Source: Sinomicrobium oceani
Lineage (GTDB): Bacteria; Bacteroidota; Bacteroidia; Flavobacteriales; Flavobacteriaceae
Direction: 5' to 3'
Length of the DNA stretch: 64,000 nt
NCBI RefSeq assembly: GCF_900119185.1
Contig: NZ_FPJE01000005.1
Location: forward strand, 173,125 to 237,124
In this document: in pieces, positions 20,501 to 28,194 of the stretch
Layout: each line of letters starts with the position of its first letter
Numbering within the stretch: position 1 is the first letter of the stretch
The notes under the pieces: generated by a model
The model's database searches: none
The model's input: only the letters and a program-made list of their open reading frames with translations
What the model was told of the DNA's origin: nothing
Program-made: the position numbers and the translations under genes

Positions 20501-20915
20501 GGAAATCTTCGGAAGAAGCCTCTTCTGTTCTGGTGCGCTGATCGATTTTCCAACGGTTATTCCTGTAATATCCATACAGGGCTTCTGCAAGCATAGATTC
20601 CAGGATATGCTTTTCCCTTACATCCGCTTCGGATATCTCAGTCTCAAAATCCCTGATAATCCGGAATTGTATCTCATCATCATCGCTTGTTATGACCGCA
20701 ATTTTACTTTTATAAAGCAATGCCCGAATCCGCTGAACTACATTTCCGTCTTTTTCTGCGGCATCATAAATCTCATCGACACCGGGGAGCAGTTCTTTAA
20801 GGAGACCCTGCGCTTCTTTCTTCTCGATCTCCTCCCATTTCTTATCGTATGGAAATTCCCGCGCGGCCAACGGGAGACAAAAAAGAGCCACTACACAAAA
20901 TAAATACGTCTTCAT
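14550..20915 (-). CDS. Alpha-2-macroglobulin-like protein with inserted plug-type regulatory domain
   Basis: About 2,121 residues, starting with a signal peptide (MKTYLFCVVALFCLPLAA). The first 480 residues are helical; macroglobulin-like beta domains follow (RSIYRPGQTVYFKA is the MG2 signature). Residues about 1210-1297 are a carboxypeptidase-type regulatory domain (VDTSGDPLPGVNVIVEGT) ending in VVVVGYG, the motif that in SusC-type receptors leads into the plug. Next comes the A2M domain (ALQETAFFFPHL), and a thioester motif PYECSEQ with Cys1582, followed by a thioester-domain helical barrel. Bacterial A2Ms are periplasmic protease traps or envelope-defence proteins; an intact CxEQ suggests covalent trapping. 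The upstream Met (20939) lacks a leader and was rejected. The inserted domain sits where a bait region would be expected. Confidence 0.88.
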   Translation of the reverse strand: MKTYLFCVVALFCLPLAAREFPYDKKWEEIEKKEAQGLLKELLPGVDEIYDAAEKDGNVVQRIRALLYKSKIAVITSDDDEIQFRIIRDFETEISEADVREKHILESMLAEALYGYYRNNRWKIDQRTRTEEASSEDFRFWTENIFNDKITDLYLRSLENEKKLKAASLAEWQGLLENNLWLRTPEEKMSKEDVRITKGRELRPTIYDILVHRATDFLQDRSAMFFRTFDTDAGAIAKKEKAAALVLALADAHKEQGNTNAFLYNKLKVLRMSKTEYTVSLYVSELEKLSSFSPQSWYTGQVLLEMARFYKEQADKTENSDFQTRKQWYEKVLRTTGRIKKEYDNTSAAGEALRLEEELRKTEFSIRIETYLPSGQNNPLSVTHKNLDKIYFRVLRYVPDIKDYFYDPLQEIQYPKDTVRQQLLDALFRKYPIEKEFAISLKTFDDYQSHMTTAALEALRGGAYLVIASADPDFDTKKQRTILQYQWVYISDYAIADNGEELLVTDRKSGHPQKGVTVEVYRRNDKKLELVTQVRTGVAGKAAVRYPAGKGYYNQYYYRVAGEDVFYSKYQYRYNRSTNPEETNYYTRLFTDRSIYRPGQTVYFKAIHYKEAPDGFREVVGGEELDIELRDPNDDTVGEMSLTTNDFGAVSGEFVLPSGGLTGIFTLDSDDGETYRFSVEAYKRPRFEVVFDTVKKTFRLGEEITATAKAQSYSGANADRARVTYRVYREAVYPYLPWWRREYIRSAPREEIAHGETVTDAEGNFKVPFMAKAPAGIVSEGPRTYSYTITADVTDINGETRSGSQRITVGDLRYTLNLDVPSRLAWEDFKSIGIRTENLNGQFIPAQGKVTLSRITPPERVLRESPLPSGDYELYEKAEFIAHFPHDPYAGEDKLENREVQEPVLAVNFDTGKQTEISVMPGKDWQEGYYVLRGYIRDEKDSIPSEQLVYLYKKEKKKPVDQELFSVTTSKTSYKPGDVAKVTFASSARNAVVVAELEYNGKVVKREELKINNGVKTFSFPVKENYRGNVFVRYYFGKYNTARQGIETIYVPYEENKLEITAGTMRNTLRPGDEETWELTVKGEGKDAFLAGLATEGAEMLATMYDASLDQFKPHSIGWSPYYSRNRSSVLKSWDLQMGYGSKSFLQFYRSYPEISASVPSPVFEQLNWFGFDINGRGRQNRYVSRLHTKYRLFGILEKKAKEAGKKIEGKEGYVAGFVVDTSGDPLPGVNVIVEGTTTGVTTDFDGIFVIKSAEGDRLNFTFIGMESRSVTIGKGMTIVEIIMEEDSSRLEEVVVVGYGGRQKLARTAAAPVSEMAGEVMHDSAALEEVVEEQMASGAEKTEGMASVQPRRALQETAFFFPHLKTDKEGNVTLRFTTPESLTTWKFMAMAHTKALYTANYEASIRTRKELMVVPNPPRFLREGDRIAFQSKITNLSDEILSGRAQLLLFDAFTMQPLDTVFGNSDNERSFQTRAGQSTDVSWTLEVPSGHQAVVYRVVARAGNYSDGEESALPVLTNRMLVTETLPLHIREGQDKTFTMDKLVHTKSATRENYKLTLEMTTNPVWYAVFSLPYLREFPYECSEQVFSRLYGNLISQYLVNSNPKIKAVFDDWNSKGQLKSDLEQNQELKSLLLEETPWVREAADEAEQMKRIAVLFDLNTMRNELGVTFRKLKNKQLDSGGFPWFEGGEANLNITTHIVSGFGHLQAMGISKENYDPDSDDMIEKAIRFIDEKMEEAWDRYKNNNKYPPSLYQGVSWMYARSYFLESYPLRKKGEDIAGYFLGKLEKESFSQSRYHQAVLALVFHRFGKNIPAKKILKAVKDQSVISDEMGMYWKDNRPGWYWYNAPIETQSRLIEAFDEVLQDTESVELMKVWLLKNRQTNRWSSTKATTEAVFVLMNTGKDWINSSGGLEVSLGNEKTDLEHAEGQQQGSGYIKLAWDKEEVKPEMGVVKVSKTSPGVAWGAVYWQYFEDLDQITSAATGIRFKKELYLKKVTEKGPELQKITANTPIHVGDLVTVRLEIRNDRDMEFVHIKDMRASGFEPVNVLSGYRWQGGMGYYESTRDAATNFFADYMPKGVYVFEYDLRANNGGDFSNGITSLQCMYAPEMGANSEGIRVRIE

Positions 20916-21144
20916 ATATAACTGCTGTTTACCGGGCATTGTGCCCGAAAGGCGAATATTTTATTTATAACCGTATTAAAAATACATATTTTCTACGGCT
21001 CTTCCTCTGCAAATAACAAATAATATGCCATAAAAACCTACAAGGACTTCCGGACATATCTTTACAGACATCCATTCTGGATCCCTGAAATTACCACTAT
21101 GAAAACCAAACAATTATCTACTCCAAAATAATACCTGAACTGTG
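20916..21144. other. Divergent intergenic region, A2M-like gene / rplM
   Basis: About 305 bases separate the divergent starts at 20915 and 21221. On the A2M side there is a perfect hairpin CGGGCA-ttg-TGCCCG (20933-20947) just upstream of the start codon and a weak minus-strand -7 match (TATTTTTA, 20977-20984). The rplM promoter occupies 21145-21175. Nothing else was recognised. Confidence 0.45.
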
Positions 21145-21175
21145 TTTGTAATTACGATTTATAGTTGTACATTTG
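21145..21175 (+). promoter_or_regulatory. Full Bacteroidota promoter for rplM operon
   Basis: TTTG (21145-21148), then exactly 19 bases, then TACATTTG (21168-21175), a textbook TTTG-N19-TAnnTTTG arrangement. The start point would be near 21182, giving a leader of about 39 bases. Confidence 0.85.
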
Positions 21176-21220
21176 CACCCCGTTTATTGGGAATGGAATG
21201 TTTAATTTAAAAAAATTAGT

Positions 21221-21676
21221 GTGAACACGTTAAGCTACAAAACCATCTCGGCTAACAAAGCTACTGCTGACAAGAAGTGGGTGCTGGTTGATGCCGAAGG
21301 ACAGACGTTAGGGCGTCTTGCTTCTAAAGTAGCCAAGCTACTGAGAGGTAAGTACAAACCTAATTACACCCCGCATGTGGACTGTGGAGATAATGTGGTA
21401 ATTATCAACGCAGAAAAAATCAATTTAACAGGTAACAAGTGGGAAGCCAAAGAGTACATCCGTCACACCGGATACCCGGGTGGTCAGCGCTCTCTGAACG
21501 CAAGAGAACTTTTTGCTAAAGACCCGGCAAGACTCATTGAGAAATCCGTAAAAGGTATGTTACCTAAAAACAGACTGGGATCCGCCTTATTCCGCAATCT
21601 GAAAGTCTACGTAGGCGCAGAGCACAAGCAAGAAGCTCAAAAACCTACTGCAATTAACTTAAACGAGCTGAAGTAA
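21221..21676 (+). CDS. rplM: 50S ribosomal protein L13
   Basis: A 151-residue large-subunit protein that binds 23S rRNA early in assembly. Family features: [36 protein letters not shown] and [15 protein letters not shown]. The start is GTG ([14 protein letters not shown], the normal N terminus of Flavobacteriia L13), preceded by an A-rich leader without an obvious Shine-Dalgarno. Its stop overlaps the rpsI start by one base, the universal L13-S9 pairing. Confidence 0.98.
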   Translation: MNTLSYKTISANKATADKKWVLVDAEGQTLGRLASKVAKLLRGKYKPNYTPHVDCGDNVVIINAEKINLTGNKWEAKEYIRHTGYPGGQRSLNARELFAKDPARLIEKSVKGMLPKNRLGSALFRNLKVYVGAEHKQEAQKPTAINLNELK

Positions 21677-22062
21677 TGGAAGTAATTCACAAAATCGGCA
21701 GAAGAAAAACTGCAGTTGCACGTGTATATGTTTCTCAGGGAAGCGGAAACATTACCATCAACAAGAAAGAACTGAACACTTATTTTCCTACGGCTACTTT
21801 ACAGTACAAAGTGAAGCAACCGCTGAACCTTACCGAAAACGCAGAGAACTTTGACGTTAAGGTAAATGTTTATGGCGGTGGCATTACCGGACAGGCAGAA
21901 GCCATTCGTCTGGCCATTTCAAGAGCACTTTGCGAAGTAGACACGGAAAACAGAGTTACCCTGAAACCGGAAGGTTTACTTACCAGGGATCCACGAATGG
22001 TAGAACGTAAGAAATACGGTCAGAAGAAAGCCCGTAAGAAATTCCAGTTCTCCAAGCGTTAA
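21676..22062 (+). CDS. rpsI: 30S ribosomal protein S9
   Basis: 128 residues. N-terminal HKIGRRKTAVARVYV, central YGGGITGQAEAIRLAISRAL, and the basic C-terminal tail KKARKKFQFSKR that reaches the P site. Normal length. Starts on the last base of the rplM stop codon, so the pair is translationally coupled. Confidence 0.98.
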   Translation: MEVIHKIGRRKTAVARVYVSQGSGNITINKKELNTYFPTATLQYKVKQPLNLTENAENFDVKVNVYGGGITGQAEAIRLAISRALCEVDTENRVTLKPEGLLTRDPRMVERKKYGQKKARKKFQFSKR

Positions 22063-22191
22063 TTTTTCAGGATACCTGCTGTCTTTCGGCATTCAGGTTT
22101 TATCCGCAATTCGTTCTTACCGCATCCGCATTTCGGATATACGGTATAAAAATAACCATGTTGTCGTTGTCCCGCTTAAGAAACGGGAAAT

Positions 22192-22266
22192 TAGTTTAGC
22201 ATCCAAATGGTGAAGGCCTCAACGCGAGCCGCTTCAACATTGCTAATCTCAACGGAACGTAAACTA
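22192..22266 (+). ncRNA. Candidate structured leader of rpsB
   Basis: Inside the 212-base rpsI-rpsB gap, TAGTTTA (22192-22198) can pair with TAAACTA (22260-22266), which ends eight bases before the rpsB ATG. Enclosed are TTAGC (22196-22200)/GCTAA (22242-22246), overlapping the first arm, and an inner hairpin GTGAAG (22210-22215)/CTTCAAC (22232-22238) with one bulge. Such an arrangement could control access to the rpsB start, as in S2 autoregulation elsewhere. Inferred from pairing only. Confidence 0.4.
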
Positions 22267-22274
22267 TTACAAAA

Positions 22275-23081
22275 ATGGCAAGCAAAATAGACGTAAAAGA
22301 ATTATTAGAAGCAGGTGTACACTTCGGACACCTCACCAGAAAATGGAATCCCAACATGGCTCCCTATATCTACATGGAGCGCAACGGGATTCACGTTATC
22401 AACCTTTACAAAACCGCTGCAAAAATCGATGAGGCAGGAGAAGCCCTCAAGAAAATCGCAGCTTCAGGCCGAAAAATACTTTTTGTAGCTACAAAGAAGC
22501 AGGCTAAAGACATCGTTGCTGAAAAAGCAGGAGCGGTGAACATGCCTTATATCACAGAAAGATGGCCCGGTGGTATGCTCACTAACTTTGTGACCATCCG
22601 TAAAGCCGTTAAAAAAATGACGTCCATCGACAAGATGAAAAAAGATGGTACGTTCAACACACTTTCCAAAAAAGAACGTTTACAGGTAGATCGTTTAAGA
22701 GCTAAGTTGGAAAAACAACTTGGATCGATTGCAGACATGACACGTCTTCCGGGAGCACTGTTTATCGTGGACACTATGCGTGAGCACATTGCTGTGAAAG
22801 AAGCGCAAAAATTAAACATTCCAATATTTGCAATGGTGGACACCAACTCCGATCCCCGTGATGTGGATTATGTAATTCCGTCAAATGACGATGCTTCCAA
22901 ATCTATCGAAAAAGTTCTTTATCATGTAACAGCTGCTGTTGCCGAAGGACTTACCGAAAGAAAAGCTGAAAAAGCTGAAAAGGATGCTGCCAAAACCGAT
23001 AAAGACGCTTCTAAAAACGAAGAAGCTGCAGTAACGGAAGAGGCTAAAGCAGAAGCAGCAGAAAGCAACAACGAAAATTAA
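22275..23081 (+). CDS. rpsB: 30S ribosomal protein S2
   Basis: 268 residues. VKELLEAGVHFGHLTRKWNPNM, the KILFVATKKQAKDIV strand and ITERWPGGMLTNF are diagnostic. The last about 45 residues are a low-complexity Ala/Glu/Lys tail, a common lineage-specific extension in Bacteroidota. S2 bridges the 30S head and body and helps recruit S1. It precedes tsf, the usual pairing, but is separated from it by a hairpin and a possible promoter. Confidence 0.98.
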   Translation: MASKIDVKELLEAGVHFGHLTRKWNPNMAPYIYMERNGIHVINLYKTAAKIDEAGEALKKIAASGRKILFVATKKQAKDIVAEKAGAVNMPYITERWPGGMLTNFVTIRKAVKKMTSIDKMKKDGTFNTLSKKERLQVDRLRAKLEKQLGSIADMTRLPGALFIVDTMREHIAVKEAQKLNIPIFAMVDTNSDPRDVDYVIPSNDDASKSIEKVLYHVTAAVAEGLTERKAEKAEKDAAKTDKDASKNEEAAVTEEAKAEAAESNNEN

Positions 23082-23102
23082 ACTTAAAATTAATATTGAA
23101 GT

Positions 23103-23156
23103 GCCGACCATATAACGTCAGACCAATACATTTGTATAAGACATTATCGGGTCGGC
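23103..23156 (+). promoter_or_regulatory. rpsB-tsf spacer: long-range hairpin and internal promoter
   Basis: GCCGACC (23103-23109) pairs with GGTCGGC (23150-23156), followed by TCTTTT. The loop holds TACATTTG (23127-23134), a TAnnTTTG -7 box that would give tsf its own start near 23141. The hairpin could attenuate read-through from rpsB; with a 40-base loop it is a weak terminator. Confidence 0.5.
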
Positions 23157-23189
23157 TCTTTTGATATTACGTAAATAAAACGAAAAAAA

Positions 23190-24014
23190 ATGGCAAACAT
23201 CACAGCCGCAGAAGTTAACAAACTAAGGCAAGCTACCGGTGCAGGAATGATGGACTGCAAAAAAGCGTTGGTAGAAGCTGAAGGCGATTTTGACAAAGCA
23301 ATAGAAATTCTTCGTAAAAAAGGACAAAAAGTAGCAGCTAACCGCGCAGACAGAGAGTCTACAGAAGGTGCTGTTATCGCTAAAGTAAACGATGATGCTA
23401 CACAAGGAGTAATCGTTTCCCTGAATTGCGAAACAGACTTCGTTGCCAAAAACGAATCTTTCATAAAACTGGCGAACGACCTCGCCGATATGGCTCTTAA
23501 ATACGCGACTAAAGAAGAACTTCTCAAAGCTGATTACAACGGAATCACCGTAGAAGAGAAACTTACGGAGCAAACCGGAGTTATCGGAGAAAAAATCGAG
23601 ATCGGTGGTTTTGAGACTATAGAAGCTCCTTTCGTAGGATCTTACATCCATGCCGGAAACAAAATTGCTACTGTAGTTGGTTTGTCTGCTAATGTAGACG
23701 GAGCCGAAGAAGCTGCTAAAAACGTAGCCATGCAGGCTGCAGCCATGAACCCTATTTCTTTGAATGAAGAGGGTGTTGACCAGTCTGTAATCGATAAAGA
23801 AATTGAGATCGCCAAGGATCAGTTGCGTGCCGAAGGGAAACCCGAAGCTATGCTCGAAAATATCGCCAAAGGAAAACTCAAGCGTTTCTTTAAAGACAAC
23901 ACTTTGGTCAACCAGGACTACATCAAAGACAGCAAAATGAGTGTTGCTGCCTATGTAAAGTCTATTAACGGAGATCTTACCGTAACCGGATTTAAAAGAG
24001 TTGCTTTAGGATAA
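23190..24014 (+). CDS. tsf: Elongation factor Ts
   Basis: 274 residues; the nucleotide exchange factor that releases GDP from EF-Tu. N-terminal UBA-like domain VNKLRQATGAGMMDCKKALVEAEGD, then the EF-Tu contact region with TDFVAKNESF and AMNP (VAMQAAAMNPISL). Length and motifs are normal. Followed by a clear terminator. Confidence 0.98.
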   Translation: MANITAAEVNKLRQATGAGMMDCKKALVEAEGDFDKAIEILRKKGQKVAANRADRESTEGAVIAKVNDDATQGVIVSLNCETDFVAKNESFIKLANDLADMALKYATKEELLKADYNGITVEEKLTEQTGVIGEKIEIGGFETIEAPFVGSYIHAGNKIATVVGLSANVDGAEEAAKNVAMQAAAMNPISLNEEGVDQSVIDKEIEIAKDQLRAEGKPEAMLENIAKGKLKRFFKDNTLVNQDYIKDSKMSVAAYVKSINGDLTVTGFKRVALG

Positions 24015-24038
24015 GCAGTTCTTCATTACCATATTTCA

Positions 24039-24077
24039 AAAAGCCGTATCGCATTCAACCGCAGTACGGCTTTTTTT
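24039..24077 (+). terminator. Rho-independent terminator of tsf
   Basis: A 10-bp stem AAAAGCCGTA (24039-24048) / TACGGCTTTT (24065-24074) with a 16-base loop, followed by T residues. Confidence 0.9.
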
Positions 24078-24141
24078 ATCTCTATATTTCTCCCCTTTCT
24101 CAGCCTGTAAAATTTCCACTTTCTTAATTTGAGATTATCCT

Positions 24142-24149
24142 TATATTTG
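24142..24149 (+). promoter_or_regulatory. Bacteroidota -7 box for pyrH
   Basis: TATATTTG, 22 bases before the ATG of pyrH; no good TTTG 19 bases upstream. Confidence 0.6.
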
Positions 24150-24171
24150 CACTCAACTCATCCGAAAAACT

Positions 24172-24879
24172 ATGCAATACAAGAGAATCCTCCTCAAACT
24201 AAGTGGCGAGGCCTTAATGGGAGAACGACAATACGGAATAGACCCTAAGCGCCTTGCAGAATATGCGACAGACATTAAGGAAATCGCAGATCAGGGCGTA
24301 GAAGTAGCCATCGTAATAGGAGGAGGTAATATTTTCAGAGGCGTAGCAGGTGCCAGCAATGGCATGGACAGGGTCCAGGGCGATCATATGGGAATGCTCG
24401 CAACCGTCATCAACGGCCTTGCCCTTCAAAGCGCACTGGAGAATAAAGGCATCCAGACCCGCTTGCAATCCGCTATAAAAATCAATGAAGTAGCCGAACC
24501 CTTTATCCGCCGCAGGGCCATACGACATCTCGAAAAAGGAAGAGTTGTCATCTTCGGTGGTGGTACGGGAAATCCTTATTTCACTACAGATTCCGCCGCC
24601 GTACTCCGGGCCATCGAAATCGAAGCCGATGTGATCCTCAAAGGAACCCGGGTAGACGGCATATACACATCCGACCCGGAAAAAGACAAAAATGCAACCA
24701 AATTTGACTTTATCTCTTTTGACGATGTTCTGAAAAAAGGCCTGAAAGTTATGGACACCACAGCTTTTACACTCAGTCAGGAAAACGAACTGCCCATTGT
24801 GGTTTTTGACATGAACAAAAGAGGAAACCTTTACAAAGTCGTTTCCGGTGAAAATGTCGGAACCACAGTAAACCTGTAA
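24172..24879 (+). CDS. pyrH: UMP kinase
   Basis: 235 residues of the amino-acid-kinase fold. Phosphorylates UMP to UDP in pyrimidine nucleotide synthesis. [14 protein letters not shown] at the N terminus, [11 protein letters not shown], the adenine/phosphate region [17 protein letters not shown], and [13 protein letters not shown] are all present. Co-directional with frr 37 bases later, the usual gene pair. Confidence 0.98.
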   Translation: MQYKRILLKLSGEALMGERQYGIDPKRLAEYATDIKEIADQGVEVAIVIGGGNIFRGVAGASNGMDRVQGDHMGMLATVINGLALQSALENKGIQTRLQSAIKINEVAEPFIRRRAIRHLEKGRVVIFGGGTGNPYFTTDSAAVLRAIEIEADVILKGTRVDGIYTSDPEKDKNATKFDFISFDDVLKKGLKVMDTTAFTLSQENELPIVVFDMNKRGNLYKVVSGENVGTTVNL

Positions 24880-24916
24880 TCATCCGGAAGCAATACAACC
24901 ACGTAAAATCAACAAC

Positions 24917-25474
24917 ATGAACGAAGAGATCGATTTTATACTTGACGGCACCAAAGAAGCCATGGATGGTGCTATCACTCACCTGGAAAAGCAATTTGTA
25001 AATATCCGTGCGGGGAAAGCAAGTCCTGCTATGGTAGGAAGTGTATTTGTAGATTATTACGGAGCACAGACTCCCCTGGGCCAGGTAGCCAACGTCAGTA
25101 CACCCGATGCCAGAACCATCTCTATTCAACCCTGGGAAAAGAGTATGCTTCAGCCTATAGAAAAAGCTATTATTGTCGCTAACTTAGGCTTCAACCCGAT
25201 GAATAACGGCGAAATCGTGATCATCAATGTGCCACCGCTTACCGAAGAACGAAGAAAAGAACTGGTGAAGCAGGCCAAAGCCGAAGCTGAAGATGCCAAA
25301 GTCAGTATCCGCGCGGCAAGACAGGAAGGAAACAAAGATGTGAAAAAACTCGAAGATGCCTCCGAAGACCTGAAAAAAAATGCCGAAGTTGACATCCAGG
25401 AACTTACGGACAAATACATCAAAAAAATAGATGAGCTCCTCGCAGTCAAAGAAAAGGAGATCATGACCGTATAA
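24917..25474 (+). CDS. frr: Ribosome recycling factor
   Basis: 185 residues with the conserved N-terminal LEKQFVNIRAGKASPAMV and the C-terminal helix segment RKELVKQAKAEAEDAKVSIR. With EF-G it splits post-termination ribosomes. Standard length; followed by a terminator. Confidence 0.98.
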   Translation: MNEEIDFILDGTKEAMDGAITHLEKQFVNIRAGKASPAMVGSVFVDYYGAQTPLGQVANVSTPDARTISIQPWEKSMLQPIEKAIIVANLGFNPMNNGEIVIINVPPLTEERRKELVKQAKAEAEDAKVSIRAARQEGNKDVKKLEDASEDLKKNAEVDIQELTDKYIKKIDELLAVKEKEIMTV

Positions 25475-25500
25475 TTATCTATTTTTTATATTTTTCCAAG

Positions 25501-25527
25501 TGCCCGCAAAAAACGGGCATTTTTTTT
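25501..25527 (+). terminator. Rho-independent terminator of pyrH-frr
   Basis: Stem TGCCCG (25501-25506) / CGGGCA (25514-25519) with an A-rich loop and eight T residues. Confidence 0.92.
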
Positions 25528-25578
25528 GTAACATTACCGTTTATAATGTGTTATGCGATATATAAACACCCTCTATCG

Positions 25579-28104
25579 ATGAAAAAGCAGCTACTCCTTT
25601 TCCTAAGCATGGTTATCCCTGCATTTTGCCTTTCCCAGGAAGTGCTTTCCGGGATATTACGGGATCAGGATTCCGGAAATCCCCTTCCCTTTGCTAACAT
25701 TCTTACCGATACAGGCGAGGGTCTTATCACGAATGCCGATGGAAAATTTGAAGTCCTCAATCCCAAAAAAGAAATACGGAGTCTTTCCTTCAGCTACATA
25801 GGATACCTTGAAAAGACCATCGACATCGAAGACGGGAAATTCTTCTACACCGTAACACTTACGGAAAAACCAGAAAAACTCAAAGAAGTCGTAGTTACGG
25901 GCGGTGAAAATCCGGCACTGCGCATTATTCGAGAAACCATCCGGAAACGCGGAGCCAACGACCCGGAAAAAGTTCTGAAGAGCTATAAATTCAGTGCTTA
26001 TAACAAACTGTTGGTTACCGCAAATCCCGATTCTATCAGCGGTACTATAGATTCCGTTTTTAAAAAAGAAAACGGTAAAAAAGTATTGGAAAAACTGGAC
26101 TCTTCCAATTACGAGATCAAAAAACAACTCTCCAAATCACATCTGTATATTACCGAGAAGGTCTCCGAATACACTTTCAATCAGCAAAAAGGAAAAAGAG
26201 AAACTGTCCTGGGCTCCAGAATGGCAGGTTTCCAAGAACCTGTCTATGAGTTTCTGGCATTACAGATGCAGTCTTTTTCTTTTTACAAGAACAAATACAC
26301 CATCTTCGGCACCGATTATCCCGGACCTATAGGCATCAGTGGGCCCAGCACCTACAATTACAGAATCCTCGACACTGTACCCAACGAACAAAACCGGAGA
26401 CCGGCATACATGATCTATTACTACCCTAAAAGTCAGGCCAAAACTGCCGCTATGGAAGGGGTATTATATATCGACACGGCATCGCATGCACTTCAAAAGG
26501 GCATTGCCCAACTCAAAGCTGTTATCGATATCAACGCATCACAGAATTTCGAGTATTTCCCGGAAGAAAAACTCTGGTTCCCCGTTTCCCGGCAAATGAA
26601 GATCGTCCGCGGCGAAACCAAAGACGCCATTGCTCTTATGGGTGCCTCCATAACCGGCCCTGAAGATCAACCGAAAGATTCTACTTCCCTGTCCACAACA
26701 GAAGAAGTTTCCAAGCTGATACATTTCATAAGCCGGGAAGAAAATTTTGACATCTCGCTCAACACACCGGTAAAAATAAAGGGACGAGGCATAGCCATGG
26801 AAATTGTGGATGATGCCGATCAACGCAGTGAAGATTTCTGGGAGTCGTATCGTACTTCTCCCCTGACAGACCGGGGAAGAGAAACTTATATTATGGTAGA
26901 CAGCATGGCTGAAGCCAATAATATCGAACGGAAAATCAACCTTGCCCGAAAATTACTTATCGGATATTATCCGCTCAAGTATGTAGACCTGGATCTGAGA
27001 TACTTATTAAAATATAACAATTACGAAGGCTTCAGACTTGGACTCGGCGCCATCACCAATACGGATTTTTCGTCGAAATACCGTCTTAAGGGATACAGTG
27101 TTTACGGAACAAAAGATAAAAAGATTAAATTCGGGTTCGGAGCAGCTGCCCGATTAGCTAAAATAACCAACACCTGGATCGGAGCCACCTATATGGACGA
27201 CCTTGTGGAGACCGGAAGCGCCGAATTCATCAATGAAGCAAGGAGTTTCTCGCTGTTCGAACCAAGGCTTTTCAATATTACTATGTTTCATAAGACCCGT
27301 AAAACGAGTGCCTATCTGGAACATGATATCACTGCAAAGATCGGGGCAAAGGTCCAGTTCAGCCAAAGCGACATAACTCCTACATATAACTATTTCTACA
27401 TACACGACGGAACCTCTTATTATAATTTTAAACTTTCGGAAGCCACTCTGGCCCTGCAATGGGCTCCGTTCAGCCGCTATATGCAAACCAGACACGGAAA
27501 AGCTACGATGCGCAACAGCTATCCGAACTTTACCTTTCAGATTACACGGACCTTCCGCAACGTATTCGAAAGTGATTTCGAATTTACGAAATTTGATTTT
27601 CGGGGAATGCACGAGATTGTCCATCCTAACCGGACCGTCAGCAGTTTCCTGATCAAAGGCGGACTGGCTTACGGAGACATTCCCGCTACACACCTGTACA
27701 ATTCCTCTCCCAACCAACCCCAAGGGGATGCCATACTACGCCGGTTTGCAGTTGCCGGAAGAAATAGTTTCGAAACCATGTTTTTCAATGAGTTCCTGTC
27801 AGACCGTTACGTCATGGCACAGGTAAAGCACCGGACGACACCTTTTAAACTCATCGGAAAAATAAGACCGGAATTCACCCTGATTTCCCGTTTCGCAATA
27901 GGTAGTATAGCCAATACGGACAATCACATCGGGCTGGACTTCAAATCGCTCAACAAGGGATACTTCGAAAGCGGTTTTGAACTCAATAAGATATTCAAAG
28001 GCTTCGGTCTTAGCGCCATGTACCGTTACGGCGCATATCACCTGCCTAACTTTGACGACAATATTTCTTTTAAATTCACATACTATATGAGCTTGGGATT
28101 TTAG
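25579..28104 (+). CDS. DUF5686/carboxypeptidase-regulatory outer-membrane protein
   Basis: 841 residues. Signal peptide (MKKQLLLFLSMVIPAFCLSQ), then a carboxypeptidase-type regulatory domain (about 22-100; SGNPLPFANIL, LSFSYIGYLEKTI) ending LKEVVVTGG, then the long DUF5686 region, whose C-terminal half shows many alternating strands and ends in an aromatic residue (YYMSLGF), as in outer-membrane barrels. No enzyme motif was seen. Widespread in Bacteroidota, of unknown function. A longer frame begins at 25546, but the Met at 25579 starts a proper signal peptide and was chosen. Confidence 0.85.
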   Translation: MKKQLLLFLSMVIPAFCLSQEVLSGILRDQDSGNPLPFANILTDTGEGLITNADGKFEVLNPKKEIRSLSFSYIGYLEKTIDIEDGKFFYTVTLTEKPEKLKEVVVTGGENPALRIIRETIRKRGANDPEKVLKSYKFSAYNKLLVTANPDSISGTIDSVFKKENGKKVLEKLDSSNYEIKKQLSKSHLYITEKVSEYTFNQQKGKRETVLGSRMAGFQEPVYEFLALQMQSFSFYKNKYTIFGTDYPGPIGISGPSTYNYRILDTVPNEQNRRPAYMIYYYPKSQAKTAAMEGVLYIDTASHALQKGIAQLKAVIDINASQNFEYFPEEKLWFPVSRQMKIVRGETKDAIALMGASITGPEDQPKDSTSLSTTEEVSKLIHFISREENFDISLNTPVKIKGRGIAMEIVDDADQRSEDFWESYRTSPLTDRGRETYIMVDSMAEANNIERKINLARKLLIGYYPLKYVDLDLRYLLKYNNYEGFRLGLGAITNTDFSSKYRLKGYSVYGTKDKKIKFGFGAAARLAKITNTWIGATYMDDLVETGSAEFINEARSFSLFEPRLFNITMFHKTRKTSAYLEHDITAKIGAKVQFSQSDITPTYNYFYIHDGTSYYNFKLSEATLALQWAPFSRYMQTRHGKATMRNSYPNFTFQITRTFRNVFESDFEFTKFDFRGMHEIVHPNRTVSSFLIKGGLAYGDIPATHLYNSSPNQPQGDAILRRFAVAGRNSFETMFFNEFLSDRYVMAQVKHRTTPFKLIGKIRPEFTLISRFAIGSIANTDNHIGLDFKSLNKGYFESGFELNKIFKGFGLSAMYRYGAYHLPNFDDNISFKFTYYMSLGF

Positions 28105-28168
28105 TGAGAACTCCGGCACTGCTTTTGTTTCTAACAAAAAGTTAAGGGTCTATTCTGCACTAATTTAT

Positions 28169-28176
28169 TACCTTTG
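28169..28176 (+). promoter_or_regulatory. Bacteroidota -7 box for the RND exporter gene
   Basis: TACCTTTG, 19 bases before the ATG at 28195. Confidence 0.55.
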
Positions 28177-28194
28177 CCAAGTTAAAATAACGAC

